Position numbers and translations under genes: made by a program. The notes under the pieces were generated by a model that saw only the letters and a list, made by a program, of their open reading frames with translations, was not told the origin of the DNA and ran no database searches. Below, piece by piece: positions 49,329-57,965 of a stretch of DNA of 64,000 nucleotides (positions are counted from its first letter, which is position 1; each line of letters opens with the position of its first letter). The DNA is from Xanthomonas sp. (GTDB lineage: Bacteria > Pseudomonadota > Gammaproteobacteria > Xanthomonadales > Xanthomonadaceae), in NCBI RefSeq assembly GCF_017163755.1, contig NZ_JAFIWC010000004.1, forward strand, positions 124,001-188,000, in the 5' to 3' direction.

Positions 49329-49620
49329 TCGCGTAGAAATTCGCGATGGCGTCACCACAACGGCCCCGAAAGGGGCCGTTGTTTTTTAAAACTGGCTTCG
49401 ACGCATCGATCGAGAATTGCTGCGAGCGGTTGTTCAAAAGACCGTCAGCTGAAGACGTGGCTATTCGCAGTTCGCCCCCTCTTCATCTGCGCTCGGAACT
49501 AGTCACCCGTAACCACTTTACGAAGAGTGAACCGATGCAGGAGGTGCAGTCGACCACGAGACTTACGCTCCGGGACTTACACAACCAAGCAGAGCCCCGC
49601 TTGCGTGCCCGCCTTCGCTC
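49329..49620. other. Intergenic region after TonB receptor
   Basis: About 290 bp holding the receptor terminator (49359-49387). The rest is less GC-rich than surroundings and shows no gene or repeat that I can support. Confidence 0.6.
49359..49387 (+). terminator. Rho-independent terminator of the TonB receptor gene
   Basis: AACGGCCCC / GGGGCCGTT 9-bp stem with tetraloop GAAA, then GTTTTTT. Confidence 0.95.
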
Positions 49621-50232
49621 TCAACCCGGAATCAACGTCACGATCACGTGCTCGACGTAGGCCTCGAATTCCTCGCGGGCCTGCTTGGGCTGGTGCAGCT
49701 GCAGCGACAGCTGCAGGAAGCCGACGTAGGCCGCATAGGCCAGGCGCGCGCGGTGCTGGGCGTCGGTGCGGCTCAGGCCGGCCTGGCGGAACGAGGCGAT
49801 CAGGTAGTCCATGCGGCGCTGCGAGACGCGGTCGATCACCGGGCGCACCGCCGGGTGATCCAGCGCCTTGAGCAACTCGCTGTAGATGATGTGCGGCTTG
49901 ACCTCGTGCGCGACCAGTTGGAACAGCGCGCGCAGGCGCGTGCGCGGGTCGGGGACTTCTTCCAGGCTGCCGAACACCTGTTGCTGTTCCACCACCTCCC
50001 AGCGTTCCAGCGCGGCCTGCAGCAAGGCATCGCGCGAGGGGAAATGCCAGTAGAAGCTGCCCTTGGTCACGCCAAGACGCCTGGCCAAAGGCTCCACCGC
50101 GACGGCGCTGACGCCCTGTTCGGCGATCAGGTCCAAAGCGGCCTGCGCCCAATCCTCGGCGCTGAGTCGGTTGTTGCGGCCGCCACTCGGAGCGGCGGCA
50201 TCGTCGGAAGAGGGAGCGGAGGCGTCGTTCAT
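49621..50232 (-). CDS. TetR/AcrR-family regulator
   Basis: 203-residue repressor-type regulator. The N-terminal helix-turn-helix (about 20-70) shows AALDLIAEQGVSAVAVEPLA and LGVTKGSFYWHFPSRDALL; the C-terminal ligand domain is unassigned. ATG at 50232 places the HTH normally; the open frame upstream is non-coding promoter DNA. Divergent from a hydrolase-fadE pair whose promoter carries two matching palindromes, so it probably controls them and itself, with an acyl-CoA as a plausible ligand (inference). Confidence 0.9.
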   Translation of the reverse strand: MNDASAPSSDDAAAPSGGRNNRLSAEDWAQAALDLIAEQGVSAVAVEPLARRLGVTKGSFYWHFPSRDALLQAALERWEVVEQQQVFGSLEEVPDPRTRLRALFQLVAHEVKPHIIYSELLKALDHPAVRPVIDRVSQRRMDYLIASFRQAGLSRTDAQHRARLAYAAYVGFLQLSLQLHQPKQAREEFEAYVEHVIVTLIPG

Positions 50233-50310
50233 CCGACGATTTAACCATACGCCGCAGTCGGTTGCAGTATGTGCACGCCATGAACCGCGCGCAAATGCCT
50301 GTCGGCGAAG

Positions 50311-50375
50311 GGTTTGGCAAACCATACCCTATCGTATTGACAAGGCGGTCGGCTTATCCATACCATCTCGTATGG
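50311..50375. promoter_or_regulatory. Promoter and twin operators for the hydrolase-fadE genes
   Basis: Operator A CCATAC-CCTATC-GTATTG (50322-50339) and operator B CCATAC-CATCTC-GTATGG (50358-50375, perfect palindrome) share half-sites and a 6-bp spacer; centres are 36 bp apart. TTGACA (50337-50342) overlaps A and TACCAT (50361-50366) lies in B, so a bound repressor would block polymerase. GGTTTG-G-CAAACC (50311-50323) is a further palindrome touching A. A weaker CATAC...GTATG pair lies at 50246-50271 near the TetR start. Confidence 0.75.
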
Positions 50376-51292
50376 TCATTTCAGCCACCTCCGCCCCTGC
50401 CGTGTCGACCGCGCCGCTGACCGTTGCCGACGACCTGCGCCTGGCGGCCACCACGTTGCCGCAGGGCGATGCCGGCAGCGTGCTGTTCGCACACGGCTTC
50501 GGCCAGACCCGCCATGCTTGGTCGGCGACCGCGGCCGCGCTGAACCGCAGCGGCTATCGCAGCGTGGCCTACGACGCGCGCGGGCACGGCGATTCGCAGC
50601 GCAATCCGGCTGCCGTTCCCTATCGCGGCGAGCAGTTCACCGACGACCTGATCGTGATCGCCGGCGAGATGGCGCAGGCGCCGGTGCTGGTGGCCGCGTC
50701 GATGGGCGGGCTGTTCGGGCTGATGGCCGAATCGCGTTGGCCCGGTTTGTTCCGCGCGATGGTGCTGGTGGACATCACTCCGCGCTGGCAGCCGGCCGGG
50801 GTGGAGCGCATCCTCGCCTTCATGACCGCGCACCCGCACGGGTTCGCTTCGCTGGACGCCGCCGGCGACGCCATCGCCGCCTATCTGCCGCAGCGCTCGC
50901 GCAAATCCGCCGATGCCTTGCGCAGCGTGCTGCGCCAGCACGACGACCGGCGCTGGTACTGGCACTGGGATCCGCGCCTGGTCGAGGAGCTGGCGCGCGA
51001 CAGCGAACAGCACCAGGACGCCATCGCCCAGGCCGCGCGCAACGTGCGCTGCCCGCTGCTGCTGATCAGCGGCGGGCGCAGCGACCTGGTCACGCCGCAG
51101 ACGATATCCGAGTTCCTGTCGCTGGTGCCGCATGCGCAGCACGCGCATCTGCCCGATGCCACGCATATGCTGGCCGGCGACGACAACGGCGCATTTACCG
51201 CCACTGTGTTGCACTATCTGGACGCACTGCCACCGGCGCACGCCGGCGCACCGTCCGCCGTCACCGAGCACGTCCCCGGAGCAAGTCCATGA
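50372..51292 (+). CDS. Alpha/beta hydrolase, co-transcribed with fadE
   Basis: 306-residue cytoplasmic alpha/beta hydrolase. Oxyanion motif HGFGQ at 41-45, nucleophile Ser110 in AASMGG (Ala replaces the first Gly of GxSxG), and probable Asp and His near 235 and 262 (DLVTPQ, DATHML). The ATG at 50372 lies inside operator B and has no ribosome site; transcription may start at or just before it. The stop overlaps the fadE start (ATGA). Probably releases an acyl group for beta-oxidation; substrate unknown. Confidence 0.85.
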   Translation: MVISATSAPAVSTAPLTVADDLRLAATTLPQGDAGSVLFAHGFGQTRHAWSATAAALNRSGYRSVAYDARGHGDSQRNPAAVPYRGEQFTDDLIVIAGEMAQAPVLVAASMGGLFGLMAESRWPGLFRAMVLVDITPRWQPAGVERILAFMTAHPHGFASLDAAGDAIAAYLPQRSRKSADALRSVLRQHDDRRWYWHWDPRLVEELARDSEQHQDAIAQAARNVRCPLLLISGGRSDLVTPQTISEFLSLVPHAQHAHLPDATHMLAGDDNGAFTATVLHYLDALPPAHAGAPSAVTEHVPGASP

Positions 51293-53769
51293 GCATCGTC
51301 GCACCCTTCCTTGTGTTGTTACTGGCGGGCGGTTTCGCTGCCTATCACCGCATGCGGCTCGCGGTCTGGGCCGCGCTGAGCGCCACCTTGCTGGTGGCGT
51401 GCTGGCTGCTGGGCGCCAATCCCGCCGCCACGATCGTCGCCGCGGTGCTGCTGGCGCTGGTCTCGGTGCCGCTGCTGCTGCCGTTCGTGCGCAAGCCGCT
51501 GTTGACCGCGCCGATGCTCACGGTGTTCCGCAAGGTGCTGCCGCCGCTGTCGCAGACCGAGCGCATCGCGCTGGAGACCGGCTCGGTCGGGTTCGAAGGC
51601 CAACTGTTCACCGGCGACCCGGACTGGAACCAGCTGCTCGACCAGCCCAAGCCGCAGCTGACGCCGGAGGAACAGGCGTTCCTCGACGGACCGGTGGAAG
51701 AGCTGTGCCGGATGACCAACGACTGGGAGATCACCCACGTCCATGCCGACCTGCCGCCGGAACTGTGGAGCTTCGTCAAGAAGCACAGGTTCTTCGGCAT
51801 GATCATTCCGAAGGAATACGGCGGCCTGGGCTTCTCGGCGCTGGCCCACCACAAGGTGATCCAGAAGATCGCCTCGGTGTCGAGCGTGGTCAGCTCCACC
51901 GTCGGCGTGCCCAACTCGCTGGGCCCGGGCGAGCTGCTGCTGCACTACGGCAGCCAGGAGCAGAAGGACTACTACCTGCCGCGCCTGGCAGTCGGACAGG
52001 AGGTGCCCTGCTTCGGCCTGACCGGCCCGTTCGCCGGCTCCGACGCGACCTCGATCCCCGACTACGGCATCGTCTGCAAGGGCGAGTGGAACGGCGCCAA
52101 CGTGCTCGGCGTCAAGCTGACCTTCGACAAGCGCTACATCACCCTGGCGCCGGTGGCGACGCTGATCGGGCTGGCGTTCCGCATGTACGATCCGGACGGG
52201 CTGATCGGCGACACCAAGGACATCGGCATCACCCTGGCGCTGCTGCCGCGCGAGACCCCGGGGGTCGAGATCGGCCGGCGCCACTTCCCGTTGAACTCGC
52301 CGTTCCAGAACGGCCCGATCCACGGCAAGGAAGTCTTCATCCCGCTGAGCCAGCTGATCGGCGGCGTGGACATGGTCGGCAAGGGCTGGAACATGCTCAA
52401 CGAGTGCCTGGCCGTGGGCCGCTCGATCACCCTGCCCTCCACTGCCAGCGGCGGCGCCAAGTTCGGCGCGGTCGTGACCGGCGCCTATGCGCGCATCCGC
52501 AAGCAGTTCGGCCTGTCGGTCGGCCGCTTCGAAGGCGTGGAGGAAGCGCTGGCACGCATCGGCGGCAAGGCCTACGCAATCAGTGCGCTGTCGCAGGCCA
52601 CCGCCGCGGCGGTGGACCGCGGCGACGTGCCGTCGGTGCCGTCGGCGATCGCCAAGTACCACTGCACCACGATGGGCCGCGAGGTCGTCAGCGACATGAT
52701 GGACGTGGTCGGCGGCAAGGGCATCATCCTGGGGCCGCGCAATTTCGCCGGCCGCGCATGGCAGGCGGCGCCGATCGGCATCACCGTCGAGGGCGCCAAC
52801 ATCATGACCCGCAGCCTGCTGATCTTCGGCCAGGGCGCGATCCTGTGCCATCCGTGGGTGATGAAGGAGATGAAGGCCGCCGCCAACCCGGACCACCAGG
52901 CCGGCGTCGACGAGTTCGACCGCAACCTGTTCGGGCATATCGGCTTTGCGATCTCCAACGCGGTGCGTTCGTTCTGGTTCGGCCTGACCGGCGCGCGCAT
53001 CGGCGCCGCGCCGGGCGACGCCTACACCAGGCGCTATTTCCGCAAGCTGGACCGCTACTCGGCGAACCTGGCGCTGATGGCCGACGTGTCGATGCTGATG
53101 CTCGGCGGCAAGCTGAAGTTCAAGGAATCGCTGTCCGGGCGCCTGGGCGACGTGCTGAGCCATATCTACCTGACCAGCGCGATGCTCAAGCGCTACCACG
53201 ACGAAGGCACGCCGGTCGCCGACCAGCCGCTGCTGGCGTGGGCGTTCCACGACAGCGTGCACAAGATCGAACTGGCGCTGTCGGCGGCGCTGCGCAACTT
53301 CCCGGTGCGTCCGGTGGGTTGGCTGATGTGGGCGCTGATCTTCCCGTGGGGCCGCCGCGCCGAAGCGCCGGGCGACCGCCTGGGCCACCGCGTCGCCGCG
53401 CTGCTGATGGCGCCGAACGAAGCGCGCGACCGGCTTGGCCAGGGCGTGTTCCTGACCCCGTGCGAGAACAACCCCGGCGGGCGCATCGCCAGCTACCTGA
53501 CCAAGGCGGTGCTGGCCGAGCCGGTCGAGCGCAAGTTCATCAAGGCGCTCAAGAGCAAGGGCATCGAGGCGCTGGACTTCGCCTCGCAGCTGGACGAAGC
53601 GGTGCGCGAAGGCGTGCTGTCGGCCGACGAGCGCCGCCAGCTGGAGGAACTGCGCGAGATCACGCTGGACACCATCGGCGTGGACGATTTCGATACGCAC
53701 GAACTGCGCGCGGCCAGCCACTACGACCGCGCAGCGGCCGACGACGGCCGCTCGCGCGAAGCCGCCTGA
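51289..53769 (+). CDS. fadE: Acyl-CoA dehydrogenase FadE type
   Basis: 826-residue membrane-associated acyl-CoA dehydrogenase, first step of fatty-acid beta-oxidation. Two N-terminal hydrophobic helices (about 5-25 and 30-68), then the FAD-dependent core (about 90-560): FFGMIIPKEYGGLGFSALAH, FGLTGPFAGSDATS, and MMDVVGGKGIILGPRN. The C-terminal DUF1974 region (to 826) is as in E. coli FadE (814 residues). Coupled to the upstream hydrolase, controlled by the same operators. Confidence 0.95.
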   Translation: MSIVAPFLVLLLAGGFAAYHRMRLAVWAALSATLLVACWLLGANPAATIVAAVLLALVSVPLLLPFVRKPLLTAPMLTVFRKVLPPLSQTERIALETGSVGFEGQLFTGDPDWNQLLDQPKPQLTPEEQAFLDGPVEELCRMTNDWEITHVHADLPPELWSFVKKHRFFGMIIPKEYGGLGFSALAHHKVIQKIASVSSVVSSTVGVPNSLGPGELLLHYGSQEQKDYYLPRLAVGQEVPCFGLTGPFAGSDATSIPDYGIVCKGEWNGANVLGVKLTFDKRYITLAPVATLIGLAFRMYDPDGLIGDTKDIGITLALLPRETPGVEIGRRHFPLNSPFQNGPIHGKEVFIPLSQLIGGVDMVGKGWNMLNECLAVGRSITLPSTASGGAKFGAVVTGAYARIRKQFGLSVGRFEGVEEALARIGGKAYAISALSQATAAAVDRGDVPSVPSAIAKYHCTTMGREVVSDMMDVVGGKGIILGPRNFAGRAWQAAPIGITVEGANIMTRSLLIFGQGAILCHPWVMKEMKAAANPDHQAGVDEFDRNLFGHIGFAISNAVRSFWFGLTGARIGAAPGDAYTRRYFRKLDRYSANLALMADVSMLMLGGKLKFKESLSGRLGDVLSHIYLTSAMLKRYHDEGTPVADQPLLAWAFHDSVHKIELALSAALRNFPVRPVGWLMWALIFPWGRRAEAPGDRLGHRVAALLMAPNEARDRLGQGVFLTPCENNPGGRIASYLTKAVLAEPVERKFIKALKSKGIEALDFASQLDEAVREGVLSADERRQLEELREITLDTIGVDDFDTHELRAASHYDRAAADDGRSREAA

Positions 53770-53799
53770 CGGCGGTAGAGAGCCAGGACGAACGATCAC

Positions 53800-53823
53800 G
53801 ACGGCGGGCTTTGGCCCGCCGTC
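53800..53823. terminator. Possible terminator hairpin after fadE
   Basis: Perfect 10-bp stem GACGGCGGGC / GCCCGCCGTC with loop TTTG. It is followed only by CTTCATT, so termination may be partial and allow read-through into the hotdog gene 20 bp on. Confidence 0.5.
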
Positions 53824-53843
53824 CTTCATTGGGAGCAGGACGG

Positions 53844-54320
53844 ATGAGCCGATTGCTGTCGCTTTACCGGCGCATGCAACGCTGGCCGGCCGGCGGCTGG
53901 CTGTTCTCGCGCGCGGTGTGTTTCAAGGCGCCCTACTTCGCCAGCATCGCGCCGCGCATCACCCGGCTGGAGCCGGGCCGCTGCGAAGGCCGCATCGCGC
54001 ACCGGCGCAGGGTCAGCAACCACCTCGGCACCGTGCATGCGATCGCGTTGTGCAACCTGGCCGAGCTGGTCGGCGGGGTCATGGTCGATGCCAGCCTGCC
54101 GGCGGCCATGCGCTGGATCCCGAAGGGCATGACCGTGGAATACCGCAAGAAGGCCACCGGCACCCTGCATGCGGTGGCGACCCCGGACATCCCGCTGCTG
54201 GAGGCGCCCAGCGGCTACGAACTGCCGGTCAGCGTGGACATCCGCGATGCGCGCGGCGAATCGGTATTCTTCGCCCGCATCGCGATGTGGGTATCGCCGC
54301 GCACGCCGGGGCGAGGCTGA
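53844..54320 (+). CDS. Hotdog-fold (DUF4442) putative thioesterase
   Basis: 158-residue hotdog-fold protein of the DUF4442/PaaI-like group. HLGTVHAIALCNLAELVGGV forms the central helix and KGMTVEYRKKATGTL the following strand. Such proteins often hydrolyse acyl-CoA; the active residue is not obvious here. The start at 53844 has GGAGCAGGA upstream. Its place after fadE fits a fatty-acid role. Confidence 0.85.
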   Translation: MSRLLSLYRRMQRWPAGGWLFSRAVCFKAPYFASIAPRITRLEPGRCEGRIAHRRRVSNHLGTVHAIALCNLAELVGGVMVDASLPAAMRWIPKGMTVEYRKKATGTLHAVATPDIPLLEAPSGYELPVSVDIRDARGESVFFARIAMWVSPRTPGRG

Positions 54321-54344
54321 CCGGTCCGCGACGCGTGCGCCGCG

Positions 54345-54698
54345 TTACCTGGCCAGCAGCAGTGCGGCAATCGCCAGCGCCGCCGGCAGCGCCTGCACGT
54401 AGAGGATTTTGCGGCTGACGCTCCACGCGCCGTACAGGCCGGCCACCACCACGCAACCGAGGAAGAACAGCATCACGTCCAGGCGCTGCGCGGCCAGGCC
54501 CCACGCCAGCCCTGCGGCGAGGAAGCCGTTGTACAGCCCCTGGTTGGCTGCCAGCACGCGGGTCAGCTGCGCCTTTTCCGGCGTGTTGCCGAATACCTTC
54601 ATGCCCAGCGGGCGGGTCCACAGGAACATCTCCAGCACCAGGAAATACAGGTGCAGCAGCGCGACCATGCCCACCAGAACCGAGGCCATCAGGATCAT
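54345..54698 (-). CDS. DUF1304 membrane protein
   Basis: 117-residue four-helix inner-membrane protein of DUF1304: LVGMVALLHLYFLVLEMFLW, the PEKAQLTRVLAANQGLYNGF signature, and two closing helices. Function unknown. The ATG at 54698 matches the family start; the open frame upstream is unlikely to be translated. Convergent with the hotdog gene. Confidence 0.86.
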   Translation of the reverse strand: MILMASVLVGMVALLHLYFLVLEMFLWTRPLGMKVFGNTPEKAQLTRVLAANQGLYNGFLAAGLAWGLAAQRLDVMLFFLGCVVVAGLYGAWSVSRKILYVQALPAALAIAALLLAR

Positions 54699-54780
54699 CA
54701 CGCGCGCACCGGCAGACCAGGAAGGCCACAGCATAGATCCTCGCCTGCGCGCGGCCAAATGGCCGCCGCCGCGGCGCGGA

Positions 54781-56157
54781 TCAGCGCGGTTGTGCGTCCG
54801 GCGGCGGTGCGTCGGGCGCGCGCTCGGCCGGCAGCTTCGCCGCCTCGCGCAGCAGGCGCCAGGCGCCCAGCGTCATGCCCGAGGCCACCAGCAGGCCGAC
54901 GCCGAACACCACCTGCGAGCCGAACGCCGACAGCAGCTTGTGCAGCCAGACGAAGCTGAGGTCGCCGCCGCGGTAGATCACCGTATCGATCGCCGCGCCG
55001 GCCTTGTAGCGCCATTCGCGCGCGACCCGGGTGTAGATCGTCTCGCGCGCCGGCTTGGCCAGCGAGAATTCGCTGGCACGGGTCACCACCTGCACGATGG
55101 CCACCATCATCGGCAGCGGCGACGCCGCCAGCGCGCAATAGCCCAGGATGATCGCGCCGCCGGGGATGAGCAGCGCCGGCGCGATGCCGAAGCGCGACAG
55201 CAGCGTGCGCGTGACCAGCAACTGCAGCACCAGCGTCAGCGCGTTGACCGCCAGGTCGATGCCTGCGTAGTACGCGGTGCTGGATGCCGAGTCGGCATAC
55301 AGCCGCCGCACGATGGCGGCCTGCTCGTTGTACAGCAGGGTGCCCACGCCCACGCCGAACACCACCATCACCGCGAGCCAGCGCAGCAGGGGCTCGCGCA
55401 CGATCAGCTTCAGTCCCGCCAGCACCTCCCCGCCCATCGGCACCTCGCCGCCGACGATGCCGCGCGCCCGTTCGCGCGCCACCGCCCACAGCCGCAGGCG
55501 CAGCAGGCACACCACGCACACCAGCAGGAACCCGGCCGACACCAGCATCAGGTTGGCGATGCCGATCCGCTCCACCAGGCCGCGGGTGATCGCCGGCCCC
55601 AGGAACGCGCCGACGGTGCCGGCCGCGCCGATGTAGCCGTAGTAGGCGCGCGCTTCGGCATTGCTGAAGACGTCGGCCATGAAGCTCCAGAACACCGCCA
55701 CCGCGAACAGGTTGAACACGGTGATCCACAGGAAGAACGCCATCCCGCGCCCCGGCACGCCGCTGTCGAACAGCACGTAGAACAGCAGCAGCGTGGCGAT
55801 GAAGAAGCCGTACACCACCGGCAGGAACACCCGCCGCGGATAGCGGCTGACCAGCGCGCCGTAGACCGGTTGCAGCAGCAGCATGATCAGGAACGTGCAG
55901 GTGAACAGCACCTGCAGGGTGAAGTCCTTCAGCGGCATCCCGTGCGCGGCGAAGAAGGCGATCATGCCCGGCGGGAACACCGCAGCCACGTCGGCGGACG
56001 CGCCCATCGCCTCGCGGACCGGGCGCAGCACGTAGTAGCCGCTGAGCAGCGAGAAGAAATACAGGAACGCCCAGGCCAGCGGCGGCGACTCGCGCAGGGC
56101 TCCGCGCAACCGGGCCAGCGCGCCGCTGGGCGGCGGACGGGCGTTCATCGGCGACAT
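54781..56157 (-). CDS. MFS-type transporter resembling NTP/NDP exchangers
   Basis: 458-residue, 12-helix inner-membrane protein. N-terminal YFFSLLSGYYVLRPVREAMG, the ALVSRYPRRVF loop, YYGYIGAAGTVGAFLGP and VTRASEFSLAKPARETIYTR match the TlcC/NTT-like branch that includes ATP/ADP antiporters of intracellular bacteria and chloroplasts. In free-living Xanthomonadaceae the substrate is unproven. ATG at 56157 chosen (56148 possible). Confidence 0.75.
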   Translation of the reverse strand: MSPMNARPPPSGALARLRGALRESPPLAWAFLYFFSLLSGYYVLRPVREAMGASADVAAVFPPGMIAFFAAHGMPLKDFTLQVLFTCTFLIMLLLQPVYGALVSRYPRRVFLPVVYGFFIATLLLFYVLFDSGVPGRGMAFFLWITVFNLFAVAVFWSFMADVFSNAEARAYYGYIGAAGTVGAFLGPAITRGLVERIGIANLMLVSAGFLLVCVVCLLRLRLWAVARERARGIVGGEVPMGGEVLAGLKLIVREPLLRWLAVMVVFGVGVGTLLYNEQAAIVRRLYADSASSTAYYAGIDLAVNALTLVLQLLVTRTLLSRFGIAPALLIPGGAIILGYCALAASPLPMMVAIVQVVTRASEFSLAKPARETIYTRVAREWRYKAGAAIDTVIYRGGDLSFVWLHKLLSAFGSQVVFGVGLLVASGMTLGAWRLLREAAKLPAERAPDAPPPDAQPR

Positions 56158-56351
56158 GGGAACGGCGTGTGGCGGCGGGACATCCGAAATTCCTGGGGCG
56201 CGAAACGCGCACGGTAGCTGATGCACTGCAACACCGCCAGCGCGGCGCGGCCGCGCCTCGCCCGGCCTGCCCCGTTGCACCGCGGAGCGGCGCCGAGCAT
56301 ATGCTCTATCCCCCATGGCTAGCGTCGGCGCACCGGAACAAGGGGCAACGG

Positions 56352-57947
56352 GTGTACGACTACATCATCATCGGCGCGGGGTCGGCCGGCTGCGTGCTGG
56401 CCCACCGGCTCAGCGAAGACCGCCACTGCAAGGTGTTGCTGATCGAGGCCGGGCCGCGCGACCGCAACCCGTTCATCCACATGCCGGCCGGGCTGGCGCG
56501 GCTGGCGAACAACCGCAGGATCAACTGGAACTACGCCACCGCCCCGGAGCCGCAGTTGAACCAGCGCCGGCTGTGGTGGCCGCGCGGCAAGGTGCTGGGC
56601 GGCTCCAGTTCGATCAACGCGATGTGCTACGTGCGCGGCGTGCCGGCCGACTACGACGACTGGGCCGCGGCCGGCGCTGACGGCTGGGCGTGGCGCGACG
56701 TGCTGCCCTACTTCAAGCGCAGCGAGCGCAACAGCCGCGGCGGCGACGCGCTGCACGGCGGCGACGGGCCGCTGCATGTCAGCGACCTGCGCCACCACAA
56801 TCCCCTGTCAGAGGTGTTCATCGAGGCCGGGCAGCAGGCGGGCCTGGCCCACAACGCCGACTTCAACGGCCCGCAGCACCAGGGCGTGGGGCTGTACCAG
56901 GTCACCCAGAAGGACGGCGCGCGCTGTTCGGCGGCCACCGCCTACCTGGCGCCCGCGCGCGCGCGCGCCAACCTGCAGGTGGTCACCGGCGCGCTGGTGC
57001 TGCGGCTGCTGGTCGAGGGCGGGCGCGTGGCCGGCGTGGCCTACGCGTTGCGCGGCCGCGAGCTGCAGGCGCGCGCCGAGCGCGAGGTGCTGCTCAGCGC
57101 CGGCGCGGTGAACTCGCCGCAGTTGCTGATGCTGTCGGGCATCGGTCCGGCCGACGAGCTGCGGCGGCACGGCATCGCGGTGCGGCTGGACCAGCCGCAG
57201 GTCGGCGCCAACCTGCAGGACCACCTGGATGTCTGCACGCTGTACCGCACCCGCCCCGGACTGAGCTACGACCGCAGCAACCAGGCGAAGATCGCCTTCG
57301 ACTATTTCCTGCGCGGGCACCGCGGCGCCGGCAGCAGCAACATCGCCGAGGCCGGGGGCTTCGTCCGCTCGCCGCTGGCGCCGGACGCGCGCGCCGACAT
57401 CCAGCTGCATTTCGTGCCGGCGATGCTCGACGACCACGGCCGCAACCGGCTACCCGGCGACGGCTTCACCCTGCACGCCTGCCACCTGCAGCCGCGCAGC
57501 CGCGGCCGGGTATCGCTCGACGGCGCCGACCCGCGCACGCCGGCGCGGATCCAGCCGCGCTACCTCAGCGATGCCGACGGCTTCGACCTGAAGATGCTGG
57601 TCGAGTGCGCGCGCCTGTCGCGGCGCATCCTGCAGCAGCCGGCGTTCGATGCCTACCGCGGCGCGCCGATCTTCCCCGCGCGCGACGACCTGGACGAGGC
57701 CGGGCTGATCGCCTTCATCCGCGCCAAGGCCGAGACCATCTACCACCCGATCGGCACCTGCCGCATGGGCAGCGACGCGCACGCGGTGGTCGATCCGCAG
57801 CTGCGCCTGCGCGGGCTGTCCGGGTTGCGGGTGATCGATGCCTCGGTGATGCCGGGGCTGGTCAGCGGCAACACCAACGGGCCGACGATGATGATCGCCG
57901 AACGCGCCGCCGACCTGATCCGCGGACGCGCGCCGCTGCGCGAATGA
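56352..57947 (+). CDS. GMC-family FAD oxidoreductase (choline dehydrogenase-like)
   Basis: 531-residue flavoprotein oxidising alcohols. FAD motif YIIIGAGSAGCVLAHRLS at the N-terminus, GKVLGGSSSINAMCYVRG near 80, SAGAVNSPQLLMLSGIGP near 255, and the active-site region IYHPIGTCRMG with the catalytic His, followed by SGNTNGPTMMIAERAADLI. The GTG start at 56352 has AAGGGG just upstream and gives the standard N-terminus; ATG at 56301 would add 17 residues. BetI and BetB are absent, so choline is not the assured substrate. Confidence 0.92.
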   Translation: MYDYIIIGAGSAGCVLAHRLSEDRHCKVLLIEAGPRDRNPFIHMPAGLARLANNRRINWNYATAPEPQLNQRRLWWPRGKVLGGSSSINAMCYVRGVPADYDDWAAAGADGWAWRDVLPYFKRSERNSRGGDALHGGDGPLHVSDLRHHNPLSEVFIEAGQQAGLAHNADFNGPQHQGVGLYQVTQKDGARCSAATAYLAPARARANLQVVTGALVLRLLVEGGRVAGVAYALRGRELQARAEREVLLSAGAVNSPQLLMLSGIGPADELRRHGIAVRLDQPQVGANLQDHLDVCTLYRTRPGLSYDRSNQAKIAFDYFLRGHRGAGSSNIAEAGGFVRSPLAPDARADIQLHFVPAMLDDHGRNRLPGDGFTLHACHLQPRSRGRVSLDGADPRTPARIQPRYLSDADGFDLKMLVECARLSRRILQQPAFDAYRGAPIFPARDDLDEAGLIAFIRAKAETIYHPIGTCRMGSDAHAVVDPQLRLRGLSGLRVIDASVMPGLVSGNTNGPTMMIAERAADLIRGRAPLRE

Positions 57948-57965
57948 GGCTTCGCCGCGCGCGCC

